Numbered from the stretch's first letter, positions 9,185-18,542 are shown. The stretch is DNA of 64,000 nt from Pseudorhodobacter turbinis (GCF_005234135.1 NZ_CP039964.1:1240001-1304000); one strand, 5' to 3'. Made by a program: numbers and translations. Notes: generated by a model from the sequence alone, not told the origin.

Positions 9185-10090
9185 TTAGGCTGCTTTTTCA
9201 TTTGGGTTCAAGGTTGCATAGAACATCTCCTCTGCTTCATGCGGCGTGACATATCCGATGGCACTGTGCAGGCGCTTGGTGTTGTACCAATCGACCCATT
9301 TCAGCGTTTCCCATTCAAGCTGGCCCATTGATTTCCATGGGCCGAGCAACTTTGTAACCTCAGTTTTGAACAGGCCAATGATGCTTTCAGCGAGGGCATT
9401 ATCGTAGGAATCTCCCACGGTTCCGACAGATGGATCGATCCCAGCGTCCGCCAATCGCTCAGTGTATTTAATGGACAAATATTGAGATCCGCGGTCGGAA
9501 TGATGTATCAACCCGCCGCCTTTTTCAGGGCTGCGCTGACAGATCGCCTGGTTCAAGGCATCGAGCACAAAGGCTGTTGTCATCGATGTTGAGACCCGCC
9601 AGCCGACGATCCTTCGAGAGAAGACGTCGACAACAAATGCGACGTAAACCATGCCCTGCCATGTGGAAACATAAGTGAAGTCACTGACCCAGAGCTGGTT
9701 TGGGGATTGTGCTTTGAATTCGCGGTTCACTTTATCGTCCGGACACGGCTGAGAGGCATCGGGGTTCGTCGTGATGACTGGCTTGCCGCGAACAACGCCC
9801 TGTAATCCCATAACTTTCATCAAGCGTTCGACAGTGCATCGGGCGATGTCCTTGCTCTCACGGCGCAGTTGGTGCCAGACCTTTCTGGCGCCATAGCGGC
9901 CACGACTTTCATCGTGAACGCGCCGGATTTCCACGCTGTCCGTTACGTCTTGGCGCGCCCTGTTTGAGGCGAGCCGGGGATCTCGTCTGATCGCCGAATT
10001 TGCATAGTAGGACGATGGTGCGACCCGCAAAATCTTGCAGATCGACCCGACACCAAAGTCCGTGCGGTAATCTTCAATGAATGAAATCAT
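9185..10090 (-). CDS. IS3-family OrfB transposase, copy C
   Basis: Identical 301-residue DDE transposase to copies A and B, full length, with the complete catalytic triad. Confidence 0.93.
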   Translation of the reverse strand: MISFIEDYRTDFGVGSICKILRVAPSSYYANSAIRRDPRLASNRARQDVTDSVEIRRVHDESRGRYGARKVWHQLRRESKDIARCTVERLMKVMGLQGVVRGKPVITTNPDASQPCPDDKVNREFKAQSPNQLWVSDFTYVSTWQGMVYVAFVVDVFSRRIVGWRVSTSMTTAFVLDALNQAICQRSPEKGGGLIHHSDRGSQYLSIKYTERLADAGIDPSVGTVGDSYDNALAESIIGLFKTEVTKLLGPWKSMGQLEWETLKWVDWYNTKRLHSAIGYVTPHEAEEMFYATLNPNEKAA

Positions 10091-10419
10091 TTCCTGAACG
10101 GGCGGTCGAGTTCCGCCTGAGCAAAATACGCAGAAGCCTTCTTCAGAATCTCATTTGCTTGGCGCAGTTCCCGAACCTCACGCTCAAGCTCTTTGATCCG
10201 GGCCTTCTCCTCACAGGTGGGACCGTTGCGGGCACCAGCATCGCGTTCAGACTGACGGCACCATCCCCGCAGGCTATCAGGAGCACAGCCCAGCTTGGGT
10301 GCAATTGCCTGATAAGCAGCATTGTCACTGCGATATTCCGAGCGTTGTTCATTGAAAAGCCGAACGCCGCGCGCGCGGAACTCAGCCGTATAAGACGGGA
10401 TATGTTTGCGTTGTGTCAT
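10087..10419 (-). CDS. IS3-family OrfA, copy C
   Basis: Identical 110-residue OrfA to copies A and B, overlapping OrfB by ATGA. Confidence 0.92.
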   Translation of the reverse strand: MTQRKHIPSYTAEFRARGVRLFNEQRSEYRSDNAAYQAIAPKLGCAPDSLRGWCRQSERDAGARNGPTCEEKARIKELEREVRELRQANEILKKASAYFAQAELDRPFRK

Positions 10420-10505
10420 AAGGGTTATCCTTGGAGAGTTTTACTCTCCGGTAAACCCGGGGCGGTTCAAAACGCCTTTGGCGCAGCTGGTTGAATATCG
10501 GACAT

Positions 10506-10873
10506 GGAGAGCTTTTCGATTGAGGCTATAGAGGTTTATTTAACCTAAAGTAGTGTCTCGTGACCAGAGAGTAACGATTCATGGGTAAGGCCATTCCAAA
10601 AACGCTCCTTTTTGGCACAGGCAAAAACCACGCCGATCTACGCTGCCAAAAACCCCGTTCAAAATCCATGTGGTTGTTGGAGGTTTTTGGAAACTTTCAT
10701 GATGACGGACATTCGTGCAATGCGCAGCATCGGACACAATGGGCTCAAACCGGACTTGCGGCGGTGCGGCAGGCAAATCTTGACCTTGCAGGCTTCTGCG
10801 CGACCAACCGGATGACCGGTCCCAGCCCGAAGCGGACGGTAGGCAACCGTTCCCGAGAAAGAATTTTTGGCGT
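10506..10873. other. Intergenic stretch between the DUF4238 and TIR genes
   Basis: About 370 bp without a supported gene. It should contain the promoter of the disrupted TIR/SEFIR gene (start at 10505, minus strand), since the gap is long enough for separate transcription. I did not find a clear -35/-10 pair or a terminator-type hairpin. Confidence 0.4.
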
Positions 10874-11740
10874 CTATCCAATGCATTTTCTGAAAAATTC
10901 TCGCCCATCAAGCACACAAGAGGAATCACAGTCGAGTATAAGGAAGTCATCCGTTTTGAAGAAAATATTTCGATGTGCATTCACAAGTGTGCCAAAATTG
11001 AAGGACGCGACCATTGTCTTGTCGAGAATTAGCTTAGAGGCTTTTAGCGAGCCGCTCTGACCCAGTATTGCAAGATTTTTCGACAAAGGCACGAAGATTG
11101 TTGCTCCAGGGCTCTCAAACCCCCACGGTGGATCTTCGTTCGCGGTTGCGATCTGTAGTGGAAAGTCGCTCGTAACGAACTCCCCTGCGTCGTCGCCAGC
11201 CTCCAAGATAGCCCAACTTTTTGAGCATAAACTATCAAAAATTGGTTCGATTAGCGGTAGTTCCATTCCGACATGTTCTTCAGAAAACAAGTTACGACTA
11301 TTGCGCTTCTTTAGAATATCGTTTCCATCGTCGCCAAGAGCAGATCTGATCAGCAGTCCGTCAAGCTGCCGCATGGGCGCCTCAAGCATTGAACGTTGCT
11401 TTGGATTGCGGGCTGTCGTCATTGCGAAGAACAGCAAAAGCCTCTCTAGATCTTCCCTCGATGAGAGACTCTTCGATTGGAGAACTTTCTTCAAAGCTGC
11501 GCCCGCAGGTTCCTCCACAGCATAAGAGTAAAGTTTTTCGACACTGTTTGGATCGGCTTTCGAAAAGGACCTGTTAAAATTCTTTGCTCCGCCAGTTTTG
11601 TCAGTGCGCTTTTCAAAAGTTTTTAATTCAAACTTGTCAAACACCTGAATTGCATGTTTCTTTTTTCTATCTTCGGCAGCAAACCCTTTGAGATAAAAAT
11701 TCGAAACGTAGTGATGAAACTTTGGTTCTGACAAAGGCAT
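10874..11740 (-). CDS. DUF4238-family protein
   Basis: The protein (288 residues from ATG 11740) opens with KFHHYVSNFYLKGFA, the signature of the DUF4238 family. Its other typical blocks follow: FFAMTTARNPKQR in the middle, AGEFVTSDFPLQIA and IFVPLSKNLAI in the C-terminal third. The open frame extends 27 codons further upstream, but family alignment favours the ATG just before PLSEPKF. The AGGAG there is unusually close to the ATG. The biochemical role of DUF4238 is unknown to me. The gene is often found in variable islands, and here it is upstream of, and in the same direction as, a TIR/SEFIR gene. A joint defence role is a guess. Confidence 0.75.
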   Translation of the reverse strand: MPLSEPKFHHYVSNFYLKGFAAEDRKKKHAIQVFDKFELKTFEKRTDKTGGAKNFNRSFSKADPNSVEKLYSYAVEEPAGAALKKVLQSKSLSSREDLERLLLFFAMTTARNPKQRSMLEAPMRQLDGLLIRSALGDDGNDILKKRNSRNLFSEEHVGMELPLIEPIFDSLCSKSWAILEAGDDAGEFVTSDFPLQIATANEDPPWGFESPGATIFVPLSKNLAILGQSGSLKASKLILDKTMVASFNFGTLVNAHRNIFFKTDDFLILDCDSSCVLDGREFFRKCIG

Positions 11741-12280
11741 TCTCCTGCAAGAAATAGTCCCAACAAGGGCCATTCTATCTCTACATGTATCAGTTATCCG
11801 CAGGACATATGCAAAGCTCACTAACTGCGCACAACCGACCTTGGCGTGCAGCTCAGCATGGAGGCTTCGGTCTGCTGCGGCTTTAATGGCCGCTTTTGCA
11901 ATTCTGGCACAGAACCTTCGCAGATACAGCTAAGGTCCGGTTTCCTGAAGGTTTTTCGATGCGGGCCGCAGCATGACGTTGGCTGCCATGAGGTGGCGGC
12001 CCGCGTTGACAAACCTCGGAAGGAGGAAGCCGCGGGGGTCTGGGATCAGCCTATGGGGAAAGACCTCTGACGGTCGGGGCTGTGTCCGCAGCTGGCGTGA
12101 GGCTGGAAGGAGCCTGGACCCATTTTGCAACTGGGTCCAGGCGCATGGCCTGCGGATTTATCGACACTTGAAGGTTCGCAGGGCGTATCGGTCTACAGAC
12201 CGGCGCGCTTTGCAAATGGCTTCCTGGCCGGAACTGCGGGGAGATCCGAGGTTTCATCAATGCGGTGATCGGGCGTTTCG
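11741..12280. other. Gene-free stretch with an 11-bp perfect hairpin
   Basis: No convincing coding frame. Positions 12112-12142 hold a perfect inverted repeat with 11-bp arms (GCCTGGACCCA and its complement) and a 9-nt loop. It lies 140 bp beyond the stop codon of the IS91-type transposase, so it could be a terminator or part of the IS91 terminal signal. Confidence 0.5.
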
Positions 12281-13477
12281 TCATGCTGCCTGCTCCCTCG
12301 GTGGCGCGCGGGAACAGGGTTTCTGGCCGCGCCGGAAGATCTCAATGATGCGCATGGGGCCGCCGCAGCATGGGCAGGGTTCGCGCAGGGTGAGTGGCAC
12401 GGTCTCGGTCTCCTGCTGCACGGCCTCGTGTTCAGGGCGCGGTGCCCCGAGCAGGGTGCGGATCTTCGCAATATTGGCCTTGCGGGTCGCGTTGGCCAGA
12501 AACCCATAGTGCCGGATGCGGTGGAAGCCATCGGGCAGGACATGGATCAGGAAGCGGCGTATGAACTCGGGGGTGGTCAACCGCATTACCTTTTGTCTGT
12601 CACCAGACTTGATGCGGTAATCGTTCCATCGGAAGGCGACCGTCTCTGCATCGGCGCTGACCAGACGGGTGTTGGAGATCGCCACCCTGTGGGTGTATCG
12701 GCTCAAATAGGCCAGCACCGCGTCAGGCCCGCCGAAGGGCGGTTTGGCATAGACGACCCATTCGGATTTGCGGAACGGCGCGAGCCAACGGGCAAAAGCA
12801 TCGGCACCCGCCAGCCCGGTGAGATCGCCGAAGAAGGCCAACTCACCTGCGTGATGCAGAGCCATCAGTCCCTCCAGAAACAGGCGCCGGAACAGCCGGG
12901 AGAGCACCCGCACATGGAGAAAGAACCCCGGCCTGCAGGAGACCCACCGGGTACCGTCCGGCGACAGGCCACCGCCGGGAACGATCATGTGGACATGAGG
13001 GTGATGGGTCAGTGCTGAACCCCAAGTATGCAGCACACTGGTCATGCCAACCCGCGCGCCCAAGCGCTTCGGATCTGCGGCGATGGTTATCACCGTTTCG
13101 GCCGACGCCCTCAACAGCAAGCCATAGACCGCCTTCTTGTTCCAGTAGGCGATCTGCGCGATCTCGGTTGGCAGAGTGAAGACGACGTGGAAGTATTCGA
13201 CCGGCAGCAGATCCTCGGCCCGTGCGGCCATCCAGTCCCGCGCCGCCGGACCCTGGCATTTGGGGCAGTGTCGGTTCTTGCAGGAATTGTAGGCGATATG
13301 GTGGTGGCCGCATTTGGCGCAGCCAGCCACATGCCCGCCGAGCGCCTCGGTCCGGCAGGCTTCAATCGCCGACATCACCTTGAGCTGGCTGAGGCTGATA
13401 TGCCCGGCATTGGCCTGTCGCCACGCAGGGCCATGGGCACGGAAGATGTCAGCGATTTCCAGCTTTGGCCGGTTCAC
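12281..13477 (-). CDS. IS91-family transposase (HUH-type rolling-circle)
   Basis: A 398-residue protein with an N-terminal zinc ribbon (CAKCGHHHIAYNSCKNRHCPKC), then WGSALTHHPHVHMIVPGGGL, which holds the His-hydrophobic-His motif used in rolling-circle transposition, and YLSRYTHRVAISN toward the C-terminus with the Tyr region. A second CPCCGG zinc knuckle lies near the end. The frame starts with GTG. It is encoded 12 bp after the stop of a tyrosine recombinase gene, the two-gene arrangement common in alphaproteobacterial IS91 elements. Confidence 0.93.
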   Translation of the reverse strand: MNRPKLEIADIFRAHGPAWRQANAGHISLSQLKVMSAIEACRTEALGGHVAGCAKCGHHHIAYNSCKNRHCPKCQGPAARDWMAARAEDLLPVEYFHVVFTLPTEIAQIAYWNKKAVYGLLLRASAETVITIAADPKRLGARVGMTSVLHTWGSALTHHPHVHMIVPGGGLSPDGTRWVSCRPGFFLHVRVLSRLFRRLFLEGLMALHHAGELAFFGDLTGLAGADAFARWLAPFRKSEWVVYAKPPFGGPDAVLAYLSRYTHRVAISNTRLVSADAETVAFRWNDYRIKSGDRQKVMRLTTPEFIRRFLIHVLPDGFHRIRHYGFLANATRKANIAKIRTLLGAPRPEHEAVQQETETVPLTLREPCPCCGGPMRIIEIFRRGQKPCSRAPPREQAA

Positions 13478-13489
13478 CGGCCACGATCA

Positions 13490-14377
13490 CTACTCCAACC
13501 CTCGTCGAAGGGTTTCATCCTGCAATAGTTTCATATGCTCAAAGGGGCTCACGGTGCTTTGGATCGTCTTTGTCGCCACATGGGTGTAGCGCGCCGTGGT
13601 GGTCAGCTTGGCATGCCCGAGCAACACCTGGATCACCCGCACGTCCGTGTTCGCCTCCAGCAGATGCGTGGCGAAGCTGTGTCGCAATGTGTGCAGGGTC
13701 GCCAGTTTATTAATCCCTGCCATGTGTTTGGCTGAGGTGAAGGCCCGATTCAACTGGCGTGGCGAGAGCGGACTGATCTTCGGTTTGCCCGGAAATAGCC
13801 ACCCCTCAGGGCGGGACTCGCGCCAATACTCCCGCAGCAGGTCCAGCAGGCTGGGCGACAGCATGGCCTTGCGATCGCGCCCGCCCTTGCCGTCATCGAC
13901 ATGGATCAGCATCCGATCGCTATCGATATCCTTGACCTTGAGGTTGCAGACCTCGGCGGCCCGTAATCCTGCACCATAGCTGATCCCAAGCGCTGCGCGA
14001 TACTTGAGCCCCGGGCCAGGCACAGCGGCCATCAGGTCAGCCACCTCCTCGACGCTCAGGACAATTGGCAGTTTCCGGGGTTTGCGGTGGAACTGCATGA
14101 ACCGCTTCATCTCTTCGCGACCGCAGGTGAAGCCGAAGAAGAACCGGAGCGAGATGATCCTGACGTTGTAGGTGCTTGCAGATACTCCGTCGTTGGTCAT
14201 CTGTAACTGATACGCGCGCAGGTCTTTAGGGGTGGCTGTGTCAGGTGGCCGTCCGAGAAAGGCGGCAAAGTGCTTCACGTTCCGGATGTGGGCCTTCTGG
14301 GCCTTCTCGCCGAGGCCACGAATTTGCATGTCCTCAATCATGCGCTGACGCAGCGCGGTGGTCTTTTCCTCCTTCAT
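13490..14377 (-). CDS. Tyrosine recombinase partner of the IS91-type transposase
   Basis: A 295-residue XerC/D-like recombinase. ATG 14377 is chosen because AGGAGG sits 5 nt upstream; the open frame extends 20 codons further. Residues 1-90 are a SAM-like core-binding domain. The catalytic domain shows GAGLRAAEV (Arg), THTLRHSFATHL-type LHTLRHSF (HxxR), LLGHAKLTTTARYTHV (His and Tyr nucleophile). It is followed by the IS91 transposase gene and probably transposes as a unit with it. Confidence 0.9.
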   Translation of the reverse strand: MKEEKTTALRQRMIEDMQIRGLGEKAQKAHIRNVKHFAAFLGRPPDTATPKDLRAYQLQMTNDGVSASTYNVRIISLRFFFGFTCGREEMKRFMQFHRKPRKLPIVLSVEEVADLMAAVPGPGLKYRAALGISYGAGLRAAEVCNLKVKDIDSDRMLIHVDDGKGGRDRKAMLSPSLLDLLREYWRESRPEGWLFPGKPKISPLSPRQLNRAFTSAKHMAGINKLATLHTLRHSFATHLLEANTDVRVIQVLLGHAKLTTTARYTHVATKTIQSTVSPFEHMKLLQDETLRRGLE

Positions 14378-14599
14378 GGGAACCTCCTGTCTGACGGTGG
14401 GAAAGACCCAGATCGTCAGCCCAGAAAGGCCAATCACAAAGTAAAATGCTGAAATGATCCTGAACGCCGCGACTGGGCGCCAATGCCGCGGAGCGGCTTA
14501 GTCCATCCGCCCCAAATGCCTGCGGCACAACCTTTTTTCCGTCTATCCCCCAACCCTCGCTTACGCGACCGTTCACGGTTACAAATCTGGCGACAATCC

Positions 14600-15012
14600 A
14601 GCTCGATGGCAGGGAAATCTCTCTATCGTGCTTGGGGCACCCTCAAAGGTCAGCAAAGAACAGAACTATCCGGCACTTCAAGTTAAAGACGCGGCTCGGT
14701 GGTGGCGGGACCTTGCGGTCCCGGAAGGTATGGGCGCTGCGGCGCTACGCTTTCAAGCCATGACTGTAACAAGGACTGGAGCAGTCAGGTACGCCACTTG
14801 GGATGAGTTTGATCTCGAACGGGGAGTCTGGACGATTCAGCCGGGGCGGAAAGCATCCAAAGTATCCTTCAATGACAAAGCAAAAAAAGTCGTGCTTACC
14901 GAGAAAGGAATAGCTTTTCTCAATGCGCTGCCCAGACGCGCTGGTTGTCCAAATGTTTTTTGGGCACCGCGGGGTGGTTTCTTATCGGACGCAACGATTG
15001 GAAAGGCGATGA
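14600..15012 (+). pseudogene. Phage/P4-type integrase fragment
   Basis: Part of the catalytic domain only: TRTGAVRYATWDEFDLERGVWTI (compare the usual A-R-(S/T)-G-E-V-R box), then VVLTEKG and CPNVFWAPRGGFLSDATIGKAMR. The HxxR and Tyr boxes are missing because the sequence switches at about 15012 into unrelated DNA. No start codon is assignable. Confidence 0.75.
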
Positions 15013-16316
15013 GGGTAGCCCTGCATCACCGGCAAGAGCAGGCAACGTCCGTCGTCGAGCTCAAGCGCCAATTCGCAAACCGTTTCTGCCGTCAAGTACA
15101 ACCGTAGTACAGACAGGTCATCAGTGGCCTTCTCCGGCGCGGACTCCACAATGGCACCGGCGGCCGAACAAGACGTAATAGCGAAGCGCACGATGCCCGC
15201 CCCCGCCAGAGTCAGGCCGGTTTCCTGCGGGCTGAGTTTGCTTGTCGCAGCCTGATAGTTTCGCGGGATCCGCTGGAGCGAGTTAAAGGCGGCAGTTAGG
15301 TCGTTATCGGAAATTTGGTCCAGAGGGCGGTCATCGAATGTCCGGGTCATCAACCGTCCTGTCGAGAACACGTTTGGGCTGGAGTTTTTCGCCCAGCTTG
15401 CACCAGCGTCTTTATTGAGCGTCTCGCTGGCTTTGAATTTGGAATGCCCTTGGGATCTCAGTTCGACGTACTGCTTTACGATCTCATTGATTTTACTGCA
15501 CTTTTTTGTGGTAGGTTGAGGCATCTGCGGGTTGGTCGCCGTTGCAGCTGTTGGAACCGCTTGTGCAATGAGAGCATTGTTCTGAGTTTGAAGAGGGGCA
15601 GATCCCCCAGAGGGTGCAGCGTTAACGGACGGTTGGTGTGCTTGCACAGGAGGGACAGTGATCGGTGCGGGAAAGTGGGCGTGAGCAATTACTGTCCGTT
15701 GCAGTTGCGCCACGGGTTGAGTGGGCAGTGATCGATATTGTGTTGAGCATTCATAAATTCCCTGCTCACGGCTCAGATTCTCTTCTTGTGCCTCCAAAAT
15801 GACCCGAAGGGCACGAAAGGCAAGTCTTTGCCAATCGGGGTCGTTCTCATCGAGGACAAGACCGAGGCGATTTGCGACCTCCTGTAATGGGCCTCGTGCT
15901 GATTGGCGATCGCGCATTGCAATTGCATGGCGGAGTGTATCGATGGCGGCGTTTACGCAGGCCAACTCATAAGCTGCGACCTCAGGAGTGCGGCATGGTG
16001 CAATCTCACGCGCGGCTTCGGCTGCATCAATGATGAAGCGGCAGAGCTCGGTCAGAATTGATTCCATTGTGTAGGGCGCAATTGCCATCGTTCTCTCCGT
16101 CAACCCGGCGAAGGCGATATCGCTCAGAAGGGTCAATTTCAGAGCGAGTGCCTTGGCCTCGGGAATGACATGGGAACGAAGTGGAAAGATCAGTGACATT
16201 TTTTTGCACGACGGGGTTCCACCCCAGGCCCGTAGGGCCTGTGGGAGGCGTCTGCGCCAATGAAAACCGGTTTTTCGGTATTCGAGATGAATCTGTGATG
16301 TGATTGAGATGCGCAA
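14982..16316 (-). pseudogene. Tyrosine recombinase remnant, catalytic domain lost
   Basis: The N-terminus (MRISITSQIHLEYRKTGFHW) and the helical region after it match the arm/core-binding half of tRNA-associated integrases in this group. A Pro/Gln/Ala-rich linker follows (residues 200-260), then IVKQYVELRSQGHSKFKASETL. The Arg, HxxR and Tyr boxes are absent, and the last 70 residues do not look like integrase. It starts about 115 bp from the left tRNA-Asn att repeat, as an island integrase would. It is probably what remains of a neighbouring island. Confidence 0.7.
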
Positions 16317-16431
16317 GTCTGCGACTCCTGTGCCAGCGATTGTGCCAAGCGGAGGGACAGGCTTTGTGCCAAGTGACTAACCCTCCGACTCTAAGGAGAG
16401 AAATGCCATATAAATCAGGTATTTAAGATTT

Positions 16432-16452
16432 ATTGGCTCCGGCGGTAGGGAT
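16432..16452 (-). repeat. Left att repeat of tRNA-Asn island
   Basis: 21 bp identical to 26301-26321, which covers the 3' end of tRNA-Asn including CCA. The surrounding 16317-16788 contains no gene I can support. Confidence 0.85.
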
Positions 16453-16788
16453 TGGAGCCATCTTCAATGCCTATGTAAGTCATTGAAAAATATAGATATG
16501 ACCGCAACGTAACCGTAGGTGATGCCGCAGTATGATGTAGCACTTTGTAGCGTATGCTAACAAATGACGCAACTGAAGTAGGTATGGTTTGGGTCGTGAG
16601 CTACTTTCGACAACAAGGGCGGAATGCGGACATTCGCTGCATACGCGATCTCAGAATATATTCCACATTAGAGTACTTTCAACAGAACAACCCCATTCCC
16701 ATAAGATTCACATGCCACCGCATTTATCACCAAAGTAAAACGGATCCAAAATCCTGAAAATCCGGTGCCAAAGATCGGCATGGCAGAA

Positions 16789-17769
16789 CTACGTAAATGC
16801 CGCTTCGCCAAATAGGCGCATCTCGTCTATCGCCTCGTCTGTGTCGAACGCGCCGTTGCCGTTGAAAACAAGCCTTAGAGACTCCACCCCAGAACGCGCT
16901 TTAAGGGATGCGATTTGCCTGATGCAGTCGTCCGGCGCCCCAACGATCGCCTGCGCTTCGCGGAAACGATGCAAATCTGGCGGGGCGATACGGCTTGGAT
17001 CCCGCCCGGCGCGCCGGGCTGCGTCTATTCGGCGTTGATGCAGCGCGGCGTAACGGTCCGTCAGTAAGCGCTGCGCCTCCGGCCGCGTTCGAGCGATGAA
17101 TACGAAACGCGACAAGGAGGAATCAGCACTGCGGTCTGTCAGTCCTTCAGTTGCAATAATCCGGCGGTAGGTTTCGAATTGCGCGGCTTCGGGAGGCTCA
17201 AGGCTAAGAAGCAGCGGCAGCGCGTTTCTGGCAGCAAAACCGATGGTTTCATCTGTGGACCCGCCAATATAGATCGGGACACGCTCATCGTTGAGCAGCG
17301 GGCCGACAGGGGCGCCCGAGGAGGGCCAAGACATGCCCATATCGATTGTGGCAGTGTCGTACAGCGCATTCGTCAGGATCGTGAAGGCCTCTTCGAAACG
17401 CGTGCGGGTTTCTGAGGGGCTGATTCCCAACCGGGCCAATGTATCGGGGTGCGTTCCACGACCGATGCCAAGATCAAAGCGTCCGCCGCTTTGCCAATGC
17501 AGCTGCGCAACCATCTCGGCAAGCAACAACGGATGATAGAGCGGAAGAACCACAATAGATGTGCCAACGCGAAGACGACGGGTACGCGCCAGCACGGCAG
17601 ACGCTAGAAGCAACGTCGACGGATAGGCTTGTGGGGTAGTCTGAAAGTGAAATTCGTTAAACCAGATACCGCCAAAACCCAGATCGTCCGCCAGTTCGCA
17701 TATCTCCATCAGTTTTTCGTGTGGCAACTCCCGCCCGCCGCGCCCAAATCCAGCAATGTCGATCCTCAT
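16789..17769 (-). CDS. LLM-class (luciferase-like) flavin-dependent oxidoreductase
   Basis: A 326-residue protein with the bacterial luciferase/F420-dependent reductase barrel: GGIWFNEFHFQ near the N-terminus, RLRVGTSIVVLPLYHPLLLAE, GRFDLGIGRGTHPDT, and VPIYIGGST in the second half. The start at 17769 is chosen because it forms an ATGA overlap with the stop of the ABC ATPase gene. It is the last gene of a four-gene operon behind a cobalamin riboswitch. Family members use FMN or F420. A role in handling corrinoids (reduction, ligand modification) would be consistent with context but is inference. A general monooxygenase carried along is the alternative. Confidence 0.8.
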   Translation of the reverse strand: MRIDIAGFGRGGRELPHEKLMEICELADDLGFGGIWFNEFHFQTTPQAYPSTLLLASAVLARTRRLRVGTSIVVLPLYHPLLLAEMVAQLHWQSGGRFDLGIGRGTHPDTLARLGISPSETRTRFEEAFTILTNALYDTATIDMGMSWPSSGAPVGPLLNDERVPIYIGGSTDETIGFAARNALPLLLSLEPPEAAQFETYRRIIATEGLTDRSADSSLSRFVFIARTRPEAQRLLTDRYAALHQRRIDAARRAGRDPSRIAPPDLHRFREAQAIVGAPDDCIRQIASLKARSGVESLRLVFNGNGAFDTDEAIDEMRLFGEAAFT

Positions 17770-18542
17770 GATGCGCCCACCTCGAACGGAGCGATAATCG
17801 GGGCGTCGCGCAGTTGTCCGAATTCGGCCTCTACGCCGTAAGATTGGCGAATGGTCTGTGTCGTTAGGGTGTCGCGCCACGCGCCTTCGGCGAGCATCTT
17901 GCCGCGATGAAGAAGGGCAACCCGCGTTGCGAACCGTGCGGCAAGTGAAAGGTCATGGATCGCGACCAGTACGCCAATGCCCTGGTCGCGCACCTGATCA
18001 GCCAGAAGCCGCAGAGTGAAAAGCTGGTTTCCGATATCCAGCGCGCTCGTCGGTTCGTCCAGCACGATAAGTGGCGTCTGCTGCGCCAACGCCCTAGCCA
18101 GCATGACGCGCTGTCTTTCACCCCCGCTTAGGGCATCCATGGTGCGAAAGGCCAGATCGGCAAGCTGCAACTGGTCTAGTACCTGCTCGACAATGGCGAT
18201 GTCTTTGCGAGCGGGTCTTGACCCCATGTAAGGCGTACGTCCCAGCAGACAGGTGTCGAAAACGCTGACGGGAAATCCGTCCGGCGCGCGCTGGGGCACG
18301 TATGCAATGTGCCGAGCGCGTTCGCGAGCGGATAGTGTGCTAATGTCCTGCCCGCCTAACTGCACCTCGCCGTGTGCAAGGCGGGACTGGCCCAGCATCG
18401 CCCGGACCAATGTGGACTTCCCCGCGCCGTTCGGGCCGACAAGGCCGACAATCTCGCCCGGCGTTACTGACAGGGAAACATCATCCAGCACAGCCCGCCC
18501 ATCGATCATCTGCCGTAGATTATGGGCATGTAATCCGGTCAT
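17766..18542 (-). CDS. ABC transporter ATP-binding protein (iron-siderophore/B12 uptake type)
   Basis: A 258-residue ATPase. Walker A is GLVGPNGAGKSTLV, the signature is LSGGERQRVMLARALA, and Walker B with the D-loop is LIVLDEPTSALD. It belongs to the FecE/BtuD type that powers type II importers. The start at 18542 overlaps the permease stop as ATGA; the longer open frame upstream lies inside the permease gene. Because the operon follows a cobalamin riboswitch, vitamin B12 or a corrinoid precursor is the most likely cargo. Confidence 0.9.
   Translation of the reverse strand: MTGLHAHNLRQMIDGRAVLDDVSLSVTPGEIVGLVGPNGAGKSTLVRAMLGQSRLAHGEVQLGGQDISTLSARERARHIAYVPQRAPDGFPVSVFDTCLLGRTPYMGSRPARKDIAIVEQVLDQLQLADLAFRTMDALSGGERQRVMLARALAQQTPLIVLDEPTSALDIGNQLFTLRLLADQVRDQGIGVLVAIHDLSLAARFATRVALLHRGKMLAEGAWRDTLTTQTIRQSYGVEAEFGQLRDAPIIAPFEVGAS

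Larger units (their letters stand above)
9144..10469 (-). mobile_element. IS3-family insertion sequence, copy C (1326 bp)
   Basis: Third copy of the same element, with a perfect AAA target duplication (9141-9143, 10470-10472). It lies 12 codons into the TIR/SEFIR gene. The duplicated triplet is the Phe12 codon (TTT on the coding strand). Confidence 0.95.
3797..10505 (-). pseudogene. TIR/SEFIR-domain protein gene interrupted by four IS elements
   Basis: Five minus-strand pieces (10505-10470, 9143-8622, 7295-6998, 5739-5455, 4128-3797) join into one open frame of 1461 bp (486 residues) when four ISs and one copy of each 3-bp target duplication (AAA, GTG, ACC, ATC) are removed. Every junction restores frame, for example AKAF/ISYSW, TSAAH/RRAMD, PESGR/YRKFD and AAGSG/FRFEQ. 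Residues 11-160 form a TIR/SEFIR-type domain: FISYSWSSPDHE, then AILDKWDLREGQ, then KVIIVSD, then GGAGTEAQIISP with Glu91 as the likely NADase-type acidic residue. The C-terminal 320 residues are helical and unrecognised. Start ATG is at 10505. Proteins of this fold act as immune effectors in bacteria, but that role is inferred. The gene cannot make full-length protein here. Confidence 0.85.

Noticed and set aside
4129..10469. CRISPR-like or segmental repeat explanation for the repeated 1.3-kb blocks
   Set aside because: Each block has IS inverted ends, transposase genes and its own target duplication.
10581..11060. 159-codon plus-strand open frame antisense to the DUF4238 gene
   Set aside because: Overlaps a gene with clear family motifs on the other strand and shows none of its own.
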